A DNA stretch of 64,000 nt from NCBI GenBank assembly GCA_019359715.1, contig JAHHGS010000139.1:1-64000 (forward strand), written 5' to 3'. Numbering within the stretch: position 1 is the stretch's first letter; each line of letters opens with the position of its first letter. This stretch comes from Aphanocapsa sp. GSE-SYN-MK-11-07L. Lineage in GTDB: Bacteria; Cyanobacteriota; Cyanobacteriia; Thermosynechococcales; Thermosynechococcaceae. The notes under the pieces were generated by a model that searched no databases, was not told where the DNA came from, and worked only from the letters and a program-made list of their open reading frames with translations. The position numbers and the translations under genes were made by a program. Below, one piece after another: positions 41,179-49,677 of this stretch.

Positions 41179-44065
41179 CCGGCACCCCCGATCGCGAATT
41201 GGCAAAAGCGCCAGAGCGCAACTGCGCTTCTATGGCGTGGCAGTGCTGAGTGTGGCGATCGCCTTGGTGATTACGCAGTTACTTTTCCGCTGGCTTTATC
41301 CGACGACAACACCCTTTTTCTTTGTGGCAGTCATGGTCAGCGCTTGGTATGGCGGTTGGCGGGCTGGGCTGTTGGCAACGGTCTTATCCACCCTGGCAAT
41401 CACCTACTTTTTCATTCAGCCATTGTATTCATGGCAGATCCTTAATCTCCAGACTGCCGTGCGATTGAGTACGTTTTTTGCAGCAGCAGGGGTGATTAGT
41501 CTACTCAACCAGTCGCGGCGCACGGCGCTCAAAACTGCCAAAGAAAATTTGCGGGCAGCCCAGGCGGCGATGGAGCGGGAACAGGCAGCATTGAGCGAGG
41601 CAAACGCAGCCAAAGAGCGGCAGGCTTTTTTACTGAAGCTTAACGACACGCTCCGACCCCTGATCGATGCTGAGGAAATTCAATATCAGGCGGCCTGTGT
41701 GTTGGGTGAACACTTAGGGGCAAGCCGGGTCGGGTATGCTGAGGCTCAGGCAGATGACGAGACGATCGCGGTAACGCGAAACTATACGAACGGCGTCCCT
41801 GGCATTGAGGGGCGATATCGCTACGATGACTACGGTAAAGAACTTTTACAGGAGTTTAAAGCCGGACGCACGGTTGTGCGTAGCGACATCGCCCATGACC
41901 CAAGCCTGACCGCTGCCGAGAAAGCGGCTCATGCGGCCCTGCAATTGGGGGCGACCGTGGATGTGCCGCTGCTTAAGGCCGGTCGCCTAGTCGCGGTTCT
42001 GTTTGCCAATTACCCGGTGGCGCATGACTGGTCGGCTGAGGAAGTATCGCTGATTCAAGAAGTTGTTGATCGCACTTGGGCAACGGTCGAACGCGCCCGG
42101 GCCGAAACGGCATTGCGTGAATCGGAAGCATTGCTTGTTACCACTTTTGCAGGTATTGAGGGTGCGATCACTGTTTCGGAAGTATTAGGCGACGAATTCC
42201 GTTTCCTGAGTGCGAATCGAGCCTGTGTCGAATGGTCGGGGGTGCCTTTACAAGAATGGATTGGCAGCCGCCCGCAAGATATTCTCCCACCGGAACAAGC
42301 GCAGGCGGTTTGCGAACGATACCGCAGTGCAGTCCGGCTGGGGCAGGTTGTCAGATACGAAGAACGGCTCACCTTGCCGATTGGGGAAATCTGGACTTAC
42401 ACTGCCGTTACGCCCTTACGCGATTCGGACGGGCGGATCACCCGCGTCGTCGCAACCAGCGTTGACATTAGCGATCGCAAACGGGCAGAAGCTGACTTGC
42501 AGCAAAAGAATGCCATTTTAAACGTCATCAGCGAATCGACCTCAACGTTGATTTATGCCAAAGACCGAGCCGGTAAACTGCTGATGGTGAATGCCAGCTT
42601 GTTAGCTGCGGTCGGATTGACTGAATCAGAAGTTTTAGGACGCACCTCACTAGAGATTCACAAACCGCGTCAAGCAGCAGAGCAGGCGATGGAAAACGAT
42701 CGCGTCGTTATGGAATCTGGGCAAACCCAGGTGTTTGAAGAAGTGGTGAGTGCACCTACAGGTCAACGCACTCTCTTTTCAGTCAAATCGCCCTACCGCA
42801 ATGAAGCTGGAGAGGTGATTGGCTTAATTGGTATTTCAACCGACATCAGCGATCGCGTTCAATTTGAACGCGATCGTGAGCGCATTTTACAGCAAGAGCA
42901 AGCGGCAAGGAAGATTGCCGAAAACGCCAACCGGCTCAAAGACGAGTTTTTGGCCGTCGTCTCCCATGAACTGCGAACGCCGCTCAATCCGATTCTCGGC
43001 TGGTCAAAACTATTACTGCGCGGTAACTTGGATGCCGCTAAAACAACCAACGCCCTGACCACGATCGAACGCAACGCCCAACTCCAGGCCCAACTGATTG
43101 GTGATCTGCTTGATATCTCTCGGATTCTGCGCGGCAAATTGAGCTTAAATCAAGAACCCGTTGATTTAGGGGCAGTGATTTCATCGGCGCTAGAAACCGT
43201 TCGCTTTGCTGCTGAAGCCAAATCGCTGCACGTCAAAACGGTCTTAGCGCAGACTGGAACGGTGATCGGGGATGCGGGACGGTTGCAACAATTGGTTTGG
43301 AATCTGCTTTCTAACGCCGTCAAATTTACGCCCCCAGAGGGTCAAATCACGGTTGCTCTGACTCAGACAGATACTCAGTCCCAAATTCAAGTTACTGATA
43401 CCGGCAAAGGCATTCATCCTGACTTTTTACCCTATGTGTTTGAGCATTTCCGACAGGAAGATGGCGCAACGACGCGTAAGTTTGGCGGACTGGGATTAGG
43501 GCTGGCGATCGCCCGCCAAATTGTCGAAATGCACGGGGGACAAATCAGCGTAGACAGTGCTGGGGAAGGGCAAGGTGCCACGTTTACGATTCAACTCCCC
43601 CTGGCACCGGATGCGAACGAACGGCCTTCTTTAGAAACACCTTCAGCTTCTACAGGCGATTTGCATGGCCTGCAAATCTTAGTGATCGATGATGAGATAG
43701 ACTCACGGGAGATTGTCACCTTTGTGCTGCAAGAAGCAGGCGCGATCGTCACAAGTGTTTCAACAGGAATTGAAGCCCTGCAAGCGCTTGAGCAATCTGT
43801 TCCCGATCTAATTGTGAGCGATATTGGGATGCCAGACATGGATGGCTACATGCTGCTGCAACAGATTCGGGCCCAAGAGCAAGTCAAGCGCGTTCCGGCC
43901 ATTGCGTTGACGGCTTATGCCGGAGAATTCGATCGCCAGCAAGCGTTAAAGGCTGGATTTCAAAAGCATCTGAGCAAGCCGATTGAACTGAGCGAATTGA
44001 TCACAGCGATCGCAGCCCTAATTTTGCAGCCAGTCATAATTGGCAGTAGTACAGCAGTTAATTAG
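41171..44065 (+). CDS. membrane hybrid histidine kinase (DUF4118-GAF-PAS-PAS-HisKA-HATPase-REC)
   Basis: A 964-residue protein from the ATG at 41171; a longer in-frame reading from 41096 would overlap the XRE gene more. Residues about 20-115 are a DUF4118 four-helix membrane domain as in KdpD (FFFVAVMVSAWYGGWRAGLL). A GAF domain (about 165-305) and two PAS domains (about 320-570) follow. The HisKA box VVSHELRTPLNPILGW holds the phospho-His. HATPase_c has NAVKFTPPEGQITVAL and LGLGLAIARQIVE, and the C-terminal receiver has DLIVSDIGMPDMDGYM with the phospho-Asp. It is a sensor whose ligand is unknown. Confidence 0.9.
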   Translation: MTDRHPRSRIGKSARAQLRFYGVAVLSVAIALVITQLLFRWLYPTTTPFFFVAVMVSAWYGGWRAGLLATVLSTLAITYFFIQPLYSWQILNLQTAVRLSTFFAAAGVISLLNQSRRTALKTAKENLRAAQAAMEREQAALSEANAAKERQAFLLKLNDTLRPLIDAEEIQYQAACVLGEHLGASRVGYAEAQADDETIAVTRNYTNGVPGIEGRYRYDDYGKELLQEFKAGRTVVRSDIAHDPSLTAAEKAAHAALQLGATVDVPLLKAGRLVAVLFANYPVAHDWSAEEVSLIQEVVDRTWATVERARAETALRESEALLVTTFAGIEGAITVSEVLGDEFRFLSANRACVEWSGVPLQEWIGSRPQDILPPEQAQAVCERYRSAVRLGQVVRYEERLTLPIGEIWTYTAVTPLRDSDGRITRVVATSVDISDRKRAEADLQQKNAILNVISESTSTLIYAKDRAGKLLMVNASLLAAVGLTESEVLGRTSLEIHKPRQAAEQAMENDRVVMESGQTQVFEEVVSAPTGQRTLFSVKSPYRNEAGEVIGLIGISTDISDRVQFERDRERILQQEQAARKIAENANRLKDEFLAVVSHELRTPLNPILGWSKLLLRGNLDAAKTTNALTTIERNAQLQAQLIGDLLDISRILRGKLSLNQEPVDLGAVISSALETVRFAAEAKSLHVKTVLAQTGTVIGDAGRLQQLVWNLLSNAVKFTPPEGQITVALTQTDTQSQIQVTDTGKGIHPDFLPYVFEHFRQEDGATTRKFGGLGLGLAIARQIVEMHGGQISVDSAGEGQGATFTIQLPLAPDANERPSLETPSASTGDLHGLQILVIDDEIDSREIVTFVLQEAGAIVTSVSTGIEALQALEQSVPDLIVSDIGMPDMDGYMLLQQIRAQEQVKRVPAIALTAYAGEFDRQQALKAGFQKHLSKPIELSELITAIAALILQPVIIGSSTAVN

Positions 44066-44116
44066 TGAGGGTTGCACAAACTGCTTAACCGGAAAATCTG
44101 GCGGTTTCTTGCGACA

Positions 44117-45526
44117 ATGAACTTAGATCCTCTGAGTTGCAAGCCGATCGCTATGACTGGGACTGAGCTTTTTTTAGAAAAACCCCGCCGCTTTTTTGAA
44201 CAGGAAATTTTACCGCTGCTGGCAGACCTGCGGTTAGCAATTTTGCTGCTGCTGGCGATCGCCCTCTTCAGCGTCTCCGGCACCGTGATTGAACAAGGGC
44301 AGTCGGCTGCGTTTTACCAGGCGAATTATCCAGAGCACCCGGCCCTGTTTGGCTTTTTGACCTGGAAAGTATTGCTAACGCTAGGGCTAGACCATGTTTA
44401 CCGCACCTGGTGGTTTTTGTCGCTGCTGATTTTGTTTGGCACTAGCCTGACCGCCTGCACGTTTACGCGCCAGCTACCGGCCCTGAAAGCGGCTCGGCAC
44501 TGGAAGTTTTATGACCAACCGCGTCAGTTTCAAAAACTCGCCCTCAGCGCTCAGTTGGAAGCAGGTTCGCTGGAAGCAATGTCGGCGGCACTCAAAGCCC
44601 AGCGCTACAAAGTCTTTGAGCAAGGCAACCAGATTTACGCTCGCAAAGGTCTGGCTGGTCGGATTGGCCCGATTGTCGTTCATGCCAGTATGCTGCTGAT
44701 TCTGTTAGGGGCAATTTGGGGTTCGATGACTGGGTTTATGGCCCAAGAAATGGTGCCGAGTGGGCAGACGTTTAAGATTAGCAATATTGTCCAGGCTGGG
44801 CCTTGGGCCGCCGCCCAGATTCCCCAGGATTGGTCAGTCAAGGTGAACCGATTTTGGATCGACTACACGCCAGAGGGGGCGATCGACCAGTTTTACTCCG
44901 ATTTGTCGGTGCTCGATCAGCAGGGACAAGAAGTTGATCGGCAAACCATTCACGTCAATCAACCGCTTAAGCACAACGGAGTCAGTCTTTATCAGGCGGA
45001 TTGGGCGATCGCAGCCGTCCGAGTCCGCCTCAACAAAAGTCCAGTCTTGCAGTTGCCAATGGCTCAACTGGATACGGGCGGCAAAGGGCGAATTTGGGGC
45101 ACCTGGGTACCGACCAAACCTGACCTGAGTGCGGGCATATCCTTGCTGGCCCGCGACCTCCAGGGCACGATGTTTATCTACGATATGACGGGCAAGTTAG
45201 TCACCACACTGCGAGCTGGCATGGCCACCGAAGTCAACGGTGTCACCTTGGCGGTAGATGATGTCGTTGGCAGCACCGGGCTGCAAATCAAAGCTGATCC
45301 AGGCATTCCGATGATTTATTTGGGGTTTGGTCTGCTAATGCTGGGGGTAATGATGAGCTACGTCTCTCACTCCCAGGTTTGGGGGCTGCTAGAAAATGGG
45401 CAGCTCTACATTGGCGGACGCACCAACCGGGCCCAAATTAGCTTTGAGCGCGAGTTAGTTGGGGTTCTTGACCAGCTCAGCCCAGAAACTGCCCCAGAGA
45501 AAAAGCTAGCCCCTCAAGTTGTGTAG
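44117..45526 (+). CDS. ccs1: cytochrome c biogenesis protein Ccs1/ResB
   Basis: The 469-residue thylakoid/plasma-membrane protein is part of the system II cytochrome c synthesis complex, where it works with CcsA to attach heme. [20 protein letters not shown] begins the first membrane helix and [20 protein letters not shown] is highly typical. [20 protein letters not shown] marks the second helix. A large soluble domain follows, and a last helix ([20 protein letters not shown]) is near the C-terminus. ATGs at 44117 and 44153 both fit; none has a clear ribosome-binding site. No ccsA is nearby. Confidence 0.9.
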   Translation: MNLDPLSCKPIAMTGTELFLEKPRRFFEQEILPLLADLRLAILLLLAIALFSVSGTVIEQGQSAAFYQANYPEHPALFGFLTWKVLLTLGLDHVYRTWWFLSLLILFGTSLTACTFTRQLPALKAARHWKFYDQPRQFQKLALSAQLEAGSLEAMSAALKAQRYKVFEQGNQIYARKGLAGRIGPIVVHASMLLILLGAIWGSMTGFMAQEMVPSGQTFKISNIVQAGPWAAAQIPQDWSVKVNRFWIDYTPEGAIDQFYSDLSVLDQQGQEVDRQTIHVNQPLKHNGVSLYQADWAIAAVRVRLNKSPVLQLPMAQLDTGGKGRIWGTWVPTKPDLSAGISLLARDLQGTMFIYDMTGKLVTTLRAGMATEVNGVTLAVDDVVGSTGLQIKADPGIPMIYLGFGLLMLGVMMSYVSHSQVWGLLENGQLYIGGRTNRAQISFERELVGVLDQLSPETAPEKKLAPQVV

Positions 45527-45652
45527 CTATGTCCCAATTGCAGTCCAAAAGCTTGCAGGGTTAAAGGCGATCGCTCATAAGTTCCTGGCCTTGAACCGAA
45601 TCAAAAAGGAATTCTCTCAAGCAGCTTCAACAGTAGCCATTACAGGTGCTTT

Positions 45653-45947
45653 CTATTGATTGGCTTGCAACCAGTTCACCAAGTCAGCCGGCTCTGAAAA
45701 ATCAAACAAATCTACACTCAACGCTTCAAGCTGCGGCAGCGATAGGGCTTGACACTTGGGCTTGCAACTCTGGGGTCATTTCACCCAGGCAGCGAGTGAG
45801 TTGACGGAGAATCAACACTTGTCCTTCTGCCTGACGACCTTCTTGACGACCTTCACGGCGGCCTTCTTGGAGAAATTCCTCTCTCCACTCCTGATAAATG
45901 ACCGACTGCTGCATGATTTCTCTCCGTAGCACCTGATTAATGACGGC
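45653..45947 (-). pseudogene. DUF4351 gene remnant, C-terminal part with a frameshift
   Basis: It reads REIMQQSVIYQEWREEFLQE with GRREGRQEGRQAEGQV, the linker and beginning of DUF4351, up to QAQVSSPIAAAA and a stop at 45726. A one-base shift there gives LSLPQLEALSVDLFDFSEPA and DLVNWLQANQ to a TAG at 45653, the proper DUF4351 end. The nuclease-like N-terminal half is missing. The internal Met (45914) still has CGGAGAGA in front. It lies just after the stop of the beta-lactamase-like gene. Confidence 0.7.
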
Positions 45948-45956
45948 CCTTTTAAT

Positions 45957-47174
45957 TTAGTTGGTTGGGGTAGGCGAGGGAGAGGCGGCTGGTCTGGGAA
46001 CTGGGGGCAGCGGGGGCAGGGGCTTATCAAAGGCTTGGTAGACAATTCGTGCAGACTGGCGAATTAGCTCTTGGGCGCGTGGGTCGTTGAAGGGGCGTTT
46101 GACGATCGCCGTGGCGACATAGCGCTGACCGTTGGGCAGATCAATCATGCCTGTATCCCCGACAAATGTACCAATATCGCCAGTTTTATGGGAAATTTTG
46201 GCTCCTTCGCCTAAGCTTTGGGGCAGCAGTGTATTTGTCACAGTCCGGTTCATAATATCCAGCAGGCGATCGCGGCTCCGCACCGAAACCAAATCTCCTT
46301 GGCTGACCATCATCATGAGGCTGCTTAAGTCTTTCGGACTGGTCGTGTTTGCGCCCTTCAGGTCGGGCAGCCAATCGCGAATTGCTGTTTCTGTCATCCC
46401 CCAAGCTGCAAAGCGCTGATTCAGGGCAGCGGCACCCCCCAAGCGGTCAATCAGCATGTTCGTGGCCGTGTTATCGCTGATTGTAATCATCAGGTCAGCC
46501 GTTTCGAGGGCGCTAAACTTAGTGCCTGGCTTTTGATATTGGATTACCCCCGCCTCGGTTGCAATCAGATCAGGGCGCATCACCAACTGCTCATTCAGCT
46601 TGATTTTGCCCGCATCCACGTCCTGAAAAAACGCGACTAAGACTGGGAACTTAATCATGCTGGCCGCAGAAAATCGCTTACTGCCCAGCACATCCACATA
46701 GGCACCCGTGTCAAGGTTGACAAACAGCATTCCCGCCATTAAATCAGGCTGAGCTGCTGCCAAATCTTTAATTCGTTGCTCAATCGCCGTCAGTTCTTTG
46801 CCATTCTGCAACGCCTGTGAGATCGGGTTAGCTGGGTTAACCGGCTTGGCTGGGTTGACCAGGACACCGGCCTCAATAACCTTCTGGGTTGGCTCTGGTC
46901 TGGGCTTGCTGGTTTTGGCTGTGGAATGAACCATTGAGATCGTTGTACCCGCGATCGCCGCCAAGCCCACTCCCAATACAGCCAGGCGAACCGTTGCCAT
47001 CAAAAACCCAGCCACAGAAGGGCGAGCAACCGGGCGTTTGGGGGGCAAACTGACGGATTCTACCGGCGGGCGCGGATTCTCCTGAAGGTGGAGTTTCGGC
47101 GAGCGCTGGCGAGCTGCTTTAACGGTGCGCAGGCGCTGCTTGGTTTTTTGGGCGGATTTCTGGATCACTCTCAA
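45957..47174 (-). CDS. membrane-anchored serine beta-lactamase-like hydrolase (class A fold)
   Basis: A 405-residue protein. Residues 1-55 are basic and Pro-rich, with one membrane helix at about 58-82 (LMATVRLAVLGVGLAAIAGT). The class A fold starts near 128. FSAASMIKFPVL is the SxxK motif, MITISDNTATNMLIDRL the SDN loop and ISHKTGDIGTFVG the KTG box. All three catalytic boxes are present, so serine hydrolase activity in the periplasm is likely. Whether it degrades beta-lactams or acts on peptidoglycan is open. The start is TTG (47174) or the GTG two codons later; no ATG fits. Confidence 0.85.
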   Translation of the reverse strand: MRVIQKSAQKTKQRLRTVKAARQRSPKLHLQENPRPPVESVSLPPKRPVARPSVAGFLMATVRLAVLGVGLAAIAGTTISMVHSTAKTSKPRPEPTQKVIEAGVLVNPAKPVNPANPISQALQNGKELTAIEQRIKDLAAAQPDLMAGMLFVNLDTGAYVDVLGSKRFSAASMIKFPVLVAFFQDVDAGKIKLNEQLVMRPDLIATEAGVIQYQKPGTKFSALETADLMITISDNTATNMLIDRLGGAAALNQRFAAWGMTETAIRDWLPDLKGANTTSPKDLSSLMMMVSQGDLVSVRSRDRLLDIMNRTVTNTLLPQSLGEGAKISHKTGDIGTFVGDTGMIDLPNGQRYVATAIVKRPFNDPRAQELIRQSARIVYQAFDKPLPPLPPVPRPAASPSPTPTN

Positions 47175-47206
47175 TTCCTCAGCTTAACGATATAACCACA
47201 AATGTT

Positions 47207-47968
47207 TTAGGTTGTTTTTTTTGGCTCTGCTAGCGACCACTCTAACTGGCTGAGAATCCCCCGCAGCAGCGCTAGCTCAGCCTTAGACAACTGACTGCGA
47301 TTGAACAATCGCCTGAATTTGCCCATCCGGCTGGCGGCTGTGTGGGGGTAAAGATAACCAATCTTTAATAGCACAGTTTCTAAGTGTTGATAATAGCCTT
47401 CTAAAGCCTCAAAGCTAGCTAACTCTGCTACCGATTCGCTCTGATTTTGATCAGAGGGGCGATCGGGCAATGGTTCAAGTAGCTCAGCGGCTTGATAAAG
47501 CTCATAGCAACAGATGCCCACGGCCTGGGCTAAGTTCAAAGAAGGGTAAGCAGGATCGGCAGGTATACGCACCAACCGATGGGCATAATTCAGTTCAGTG
47601 GTGGTTAACCCTCGGTCTTCCCGCCCAAACACCAGCGCCGCTGGCTGATCCAGTAGCCAAGGCAAGGCTTGGCGAGGAGCTTCTACGGACTGGTCTGGGC
47701 TGTGGTCTCGCCCGATCGTGGCAATAACCCGCTGGCAGCCCTGCAAAGCTTCTGTCAAGGTGGCAACTTGCTGGGCTGCTGCCAAAATTTCGTGGCCACG
47801 CACTGCCATTTGGCGCGCTTCGTCAGAGTTGGGATCACACTGCGGGTTGACTAACACCAAGTGCTGCAAGCCCATATTTTTGATCACGCGGGCGATCGAA
47901 CCGACATTTAAGGCTCCGGCCGGTTCCACCAGCACAATCCGAATCTGACTCAGGGCTGGATCACCCAT
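47207..47968 (-). CDS. trmJ: tRNA 2'-O-methyltransferase, TrmJ-like (SPOUT family)
   Basis: A 253-residue SPOUT-class methyltransferase. EPAGALNVGSIARVIKNMGL is motif 1. LVFGREDRGLTTTELNYAHR and IPADPAYPSLNLAQAVGICC build the knotted SAM site. The C-terminal 60 residues (RMGKFRRLFNRSQLSKAELA) fit the TrmJ extension. TrmJ methylates the ribose at position 32 in the tRNA anticodon loop. It starts at the ATG at 47968. It is divergent from the DUF2256 gene. Confidence 0.85.
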   Translation of the reverse strand: MGDPALSQIRIVLVEPAGALNVGSIARVIKNMGLQHLVLVNPQCDPNSDEARQMAVRGHEILAAAQQVATLTEALQGCQRVIATIGRDHSPDQSVEAPRQALPWLLDQPAALVFGREDRGLTTTELNYAHRLVRIPADPAYPSLNLAQAVGICCYELYQAAELLEPLPDRPSDQNQSESVAELASFEALEGYYQHLETVLLKIGYLYPHTAASRMGKFRRLFNRSQLSKAELALLRGILSQLEWSLAEPKKTT

Positions 47969-48075
47969 CAAATTTTGCCCCCAATCACCCCAAGCGCACT
48001 GCCCATCTTTAGCTTTGGCTGGATTTAAAATAAAACAACGAGAAATGCCAGCGATTGCTACGTTACCATGCCCTC

Positions 48076-48258
48076 ATGCCTCGACAGCGCCTAAAATCTG
48101 ACTTACCAGCAAAAATTTGCCCTGTTTGCCAGCGCCGGTTTAGCTGGCGCAAAAAATGGGCTGACTGCTGGCCAGAAGTGAAGTATTGTTCTGAGCGGTG
48201 TCGGCGTCGCCGCGATCAGGTAGACTCACCTCCATCATCAGGTGACTCGAAATCCTGA
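48076..48258 (+). CDS. DUF2256 zinc-ribbon-like small protein
   Basis: A 60-residue protein from the ATG at 48076. CPVCQRRFSWRKKW and VKYCSERCRRRR place four Cys residues as two CxxC/CxxxC pairs, the DUF2256 pattern. It is basic and likely binds nucleic acid or zinc. Function unknown. Confidence 0.8.
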   Translation: MPRQRLKSDLPAKICPVCQRRFSWRKKWADCWPEVKYCSERCRRRRDQVDSPPSSGDSKS

Positions 48259-48342
48259 CTTAATTACCACTACCCAATGATCAAACGAGTCGGGATTGTA
48301 CCTGTGCCGTATGATCAGCAAGGGCACGGCAGTAACATCATA

Positions 48343-49521
48343 ATGAGCGAACTAAAAATTCCTGTTCTAGACCTGAAACCGCAGTATCAGAGTCTTAAAC
48401 CTGAAATTCAGGCAGCAATTGACCGAGTTTTAGAGTCAGGGCAATTTATCCTCGGTGAAGATGTCAGGCTGTTTGAGCAGGAAGTCGCAGAAGAGTTGGG
48501 AGCCAAGCACGCGATCGCCGTCCACTCTGGCACGGATGCCCTGATCATTAGCCTGCGAGCCTTAGGGATTGGCCCCGGTGATCAGGTGATTACGACTCCG
48601 TTTTCCTTCTTTGCCACGGCGGAGTCAATTAGTAATGTCGGTGCAACTCCAGTCTTTGCCGATGTTGAACTGACCACCTGCAACATTGATCCGGCGGCGA
48701 TTAAGGCGCTGATTACTCCTCGCACCAAGGCCATTATGCCCGTGCATCTGTATGGGCAACCGGCAGCAATGGCTCAAATCATTGAGATTGCGGCTGAATT
48801 TGATCTGAAAGTGATCGAAGACTGCGCCCAGTCTTTTGGGGCCCGCTACTTTGGCTTGTGTAGCACCTGTCAGCGGCAGTGCCAAGACAGCACCCGCTCT
48901 CGGCTGAGCGGCAAATCCACGGGCACGATCGGGGACATGGGGGCATTTTCCTTTTTCCCGTCTAAAAATTTGGGAGCCTACGGCGATGGCGGCATGATTA
49001 TTACCGACAATGACGCTTTGGCAGAAGCGGCTCAGATGCTGCGAGTGCACGGTGAAAAAAGACGCTACCACAATCTGATGCTGGGCTATAACTCGCGGCT
49101 AGATACCCTGCAAGCCGCCATCTTGCGCGTCAAGCTGCCCCACATTCACACCTGGAGCCTGGCCCGCCGCCAAGTTGCCCTCACCTATAATCGGCTGCTG
49201 GCAGATTTAGAGTCGGTTATTACGCCGGCTGTGACTGAAGGGCATGTGTTTCATCAGTACACGATTCGGATTACCAACGGTCAGCGCGATCGGGTTCAGC
49301 AATCCCTAGCTGCCCAGGGCATCGCCACGATGGTTTATTACCCAATTCCCCAGGATCAGTTGCCGGTCTATCAAGGGAAGTATCCGGTTTATCCAGTTAG
49401 CCAACAGCTAGCAAAGGAGGTGCTCAGCCTGCCGATTTGGCCAGAAATTGCAACGACCACCCTCGAACAAGTTGCCCAGTCAATTCGAGCCGCCCTGCTG
49501 GATGTGGAATTGCTGGCTTAA
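48343..49521 (+). CDS. DegT/DnrJ/EryC1/StrS-family PLP aminotransferase
   Basis: A 392-residue fold-type I aminotransferase from the ATG at 48343, chosen because MSELKIPVLDLKPQYQSLKP is the family start. SGTDALIISLRALGIGPGDQ contacts the cofactor. FSFFPSKNLGAYGDGG contains the PLP-binding Lys. It would aminate a nucleotide-linked keto-sugar for cell-surface glycans. After QSFGARYF there is an extra segment with CSTCQRQC, not seen in typical members, before TGTIGDMGAF. It lies far from the exporter cluster and alone. Confidence 0.85.
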   Translation: MSELKIPVLDLKPQYQSLKPEIQAAIDRVLESGQFILGEDVRLFEQEVAEELGAKHAIAVHSGTDALIISLRALGIGPGDQVITTPFSFFATAESISNVGATPVFADVELTTCNIDPAAIKALITPRTKAIMPVHLYGQPAAMAQIIEIAAEFDLKVIEDCAQSFGARYFGLCSTCQRQCQDSTRSRLSGKSTGTIGDMGAFSFFPSKNLGAYGDGGMIITDNDALAEAAQMLRVHGEKRRYHNLMLGYNSRLDTLQAAILRVKLPHIHTWSLARRQVALTYNRLLADLESVITPAVTEGHVFHQYTIRITNGQRDRVQQSLAAQGIATMVYYPIPQDQLPVYQGKYPVYPVSQQLAKEVLSLPIWPEIATTTLEQVAQSIRAALLDVELLA

Positions 49522-49537
49522 ATTTTGGGCTAAACTC

Positions 49538-49562
49538 CCAGCAAAAGCACCACCTTTGCTGG
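49538..49562 (+). terminator. possible hairpin terminator
   Basis: CCAGCAAA and TTTGCTGG form an eight-pair stem with a nine-base loop, 16 bases after the aminotransferase stop. No T-run follows, so termination is uncertain. Confidence 0.35.
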
Positions 49563-49677
49563 ATTAGGTCTGCATACAATCTTCAGCCCAGCGCTTAGTA
49601 TAGATTTAAATGCTGGCCAGTCTCAGCCTTTGTGGAGCCGCCTGCAATCAAATGTTCTCTCATTCAGCCTTAAGCCT

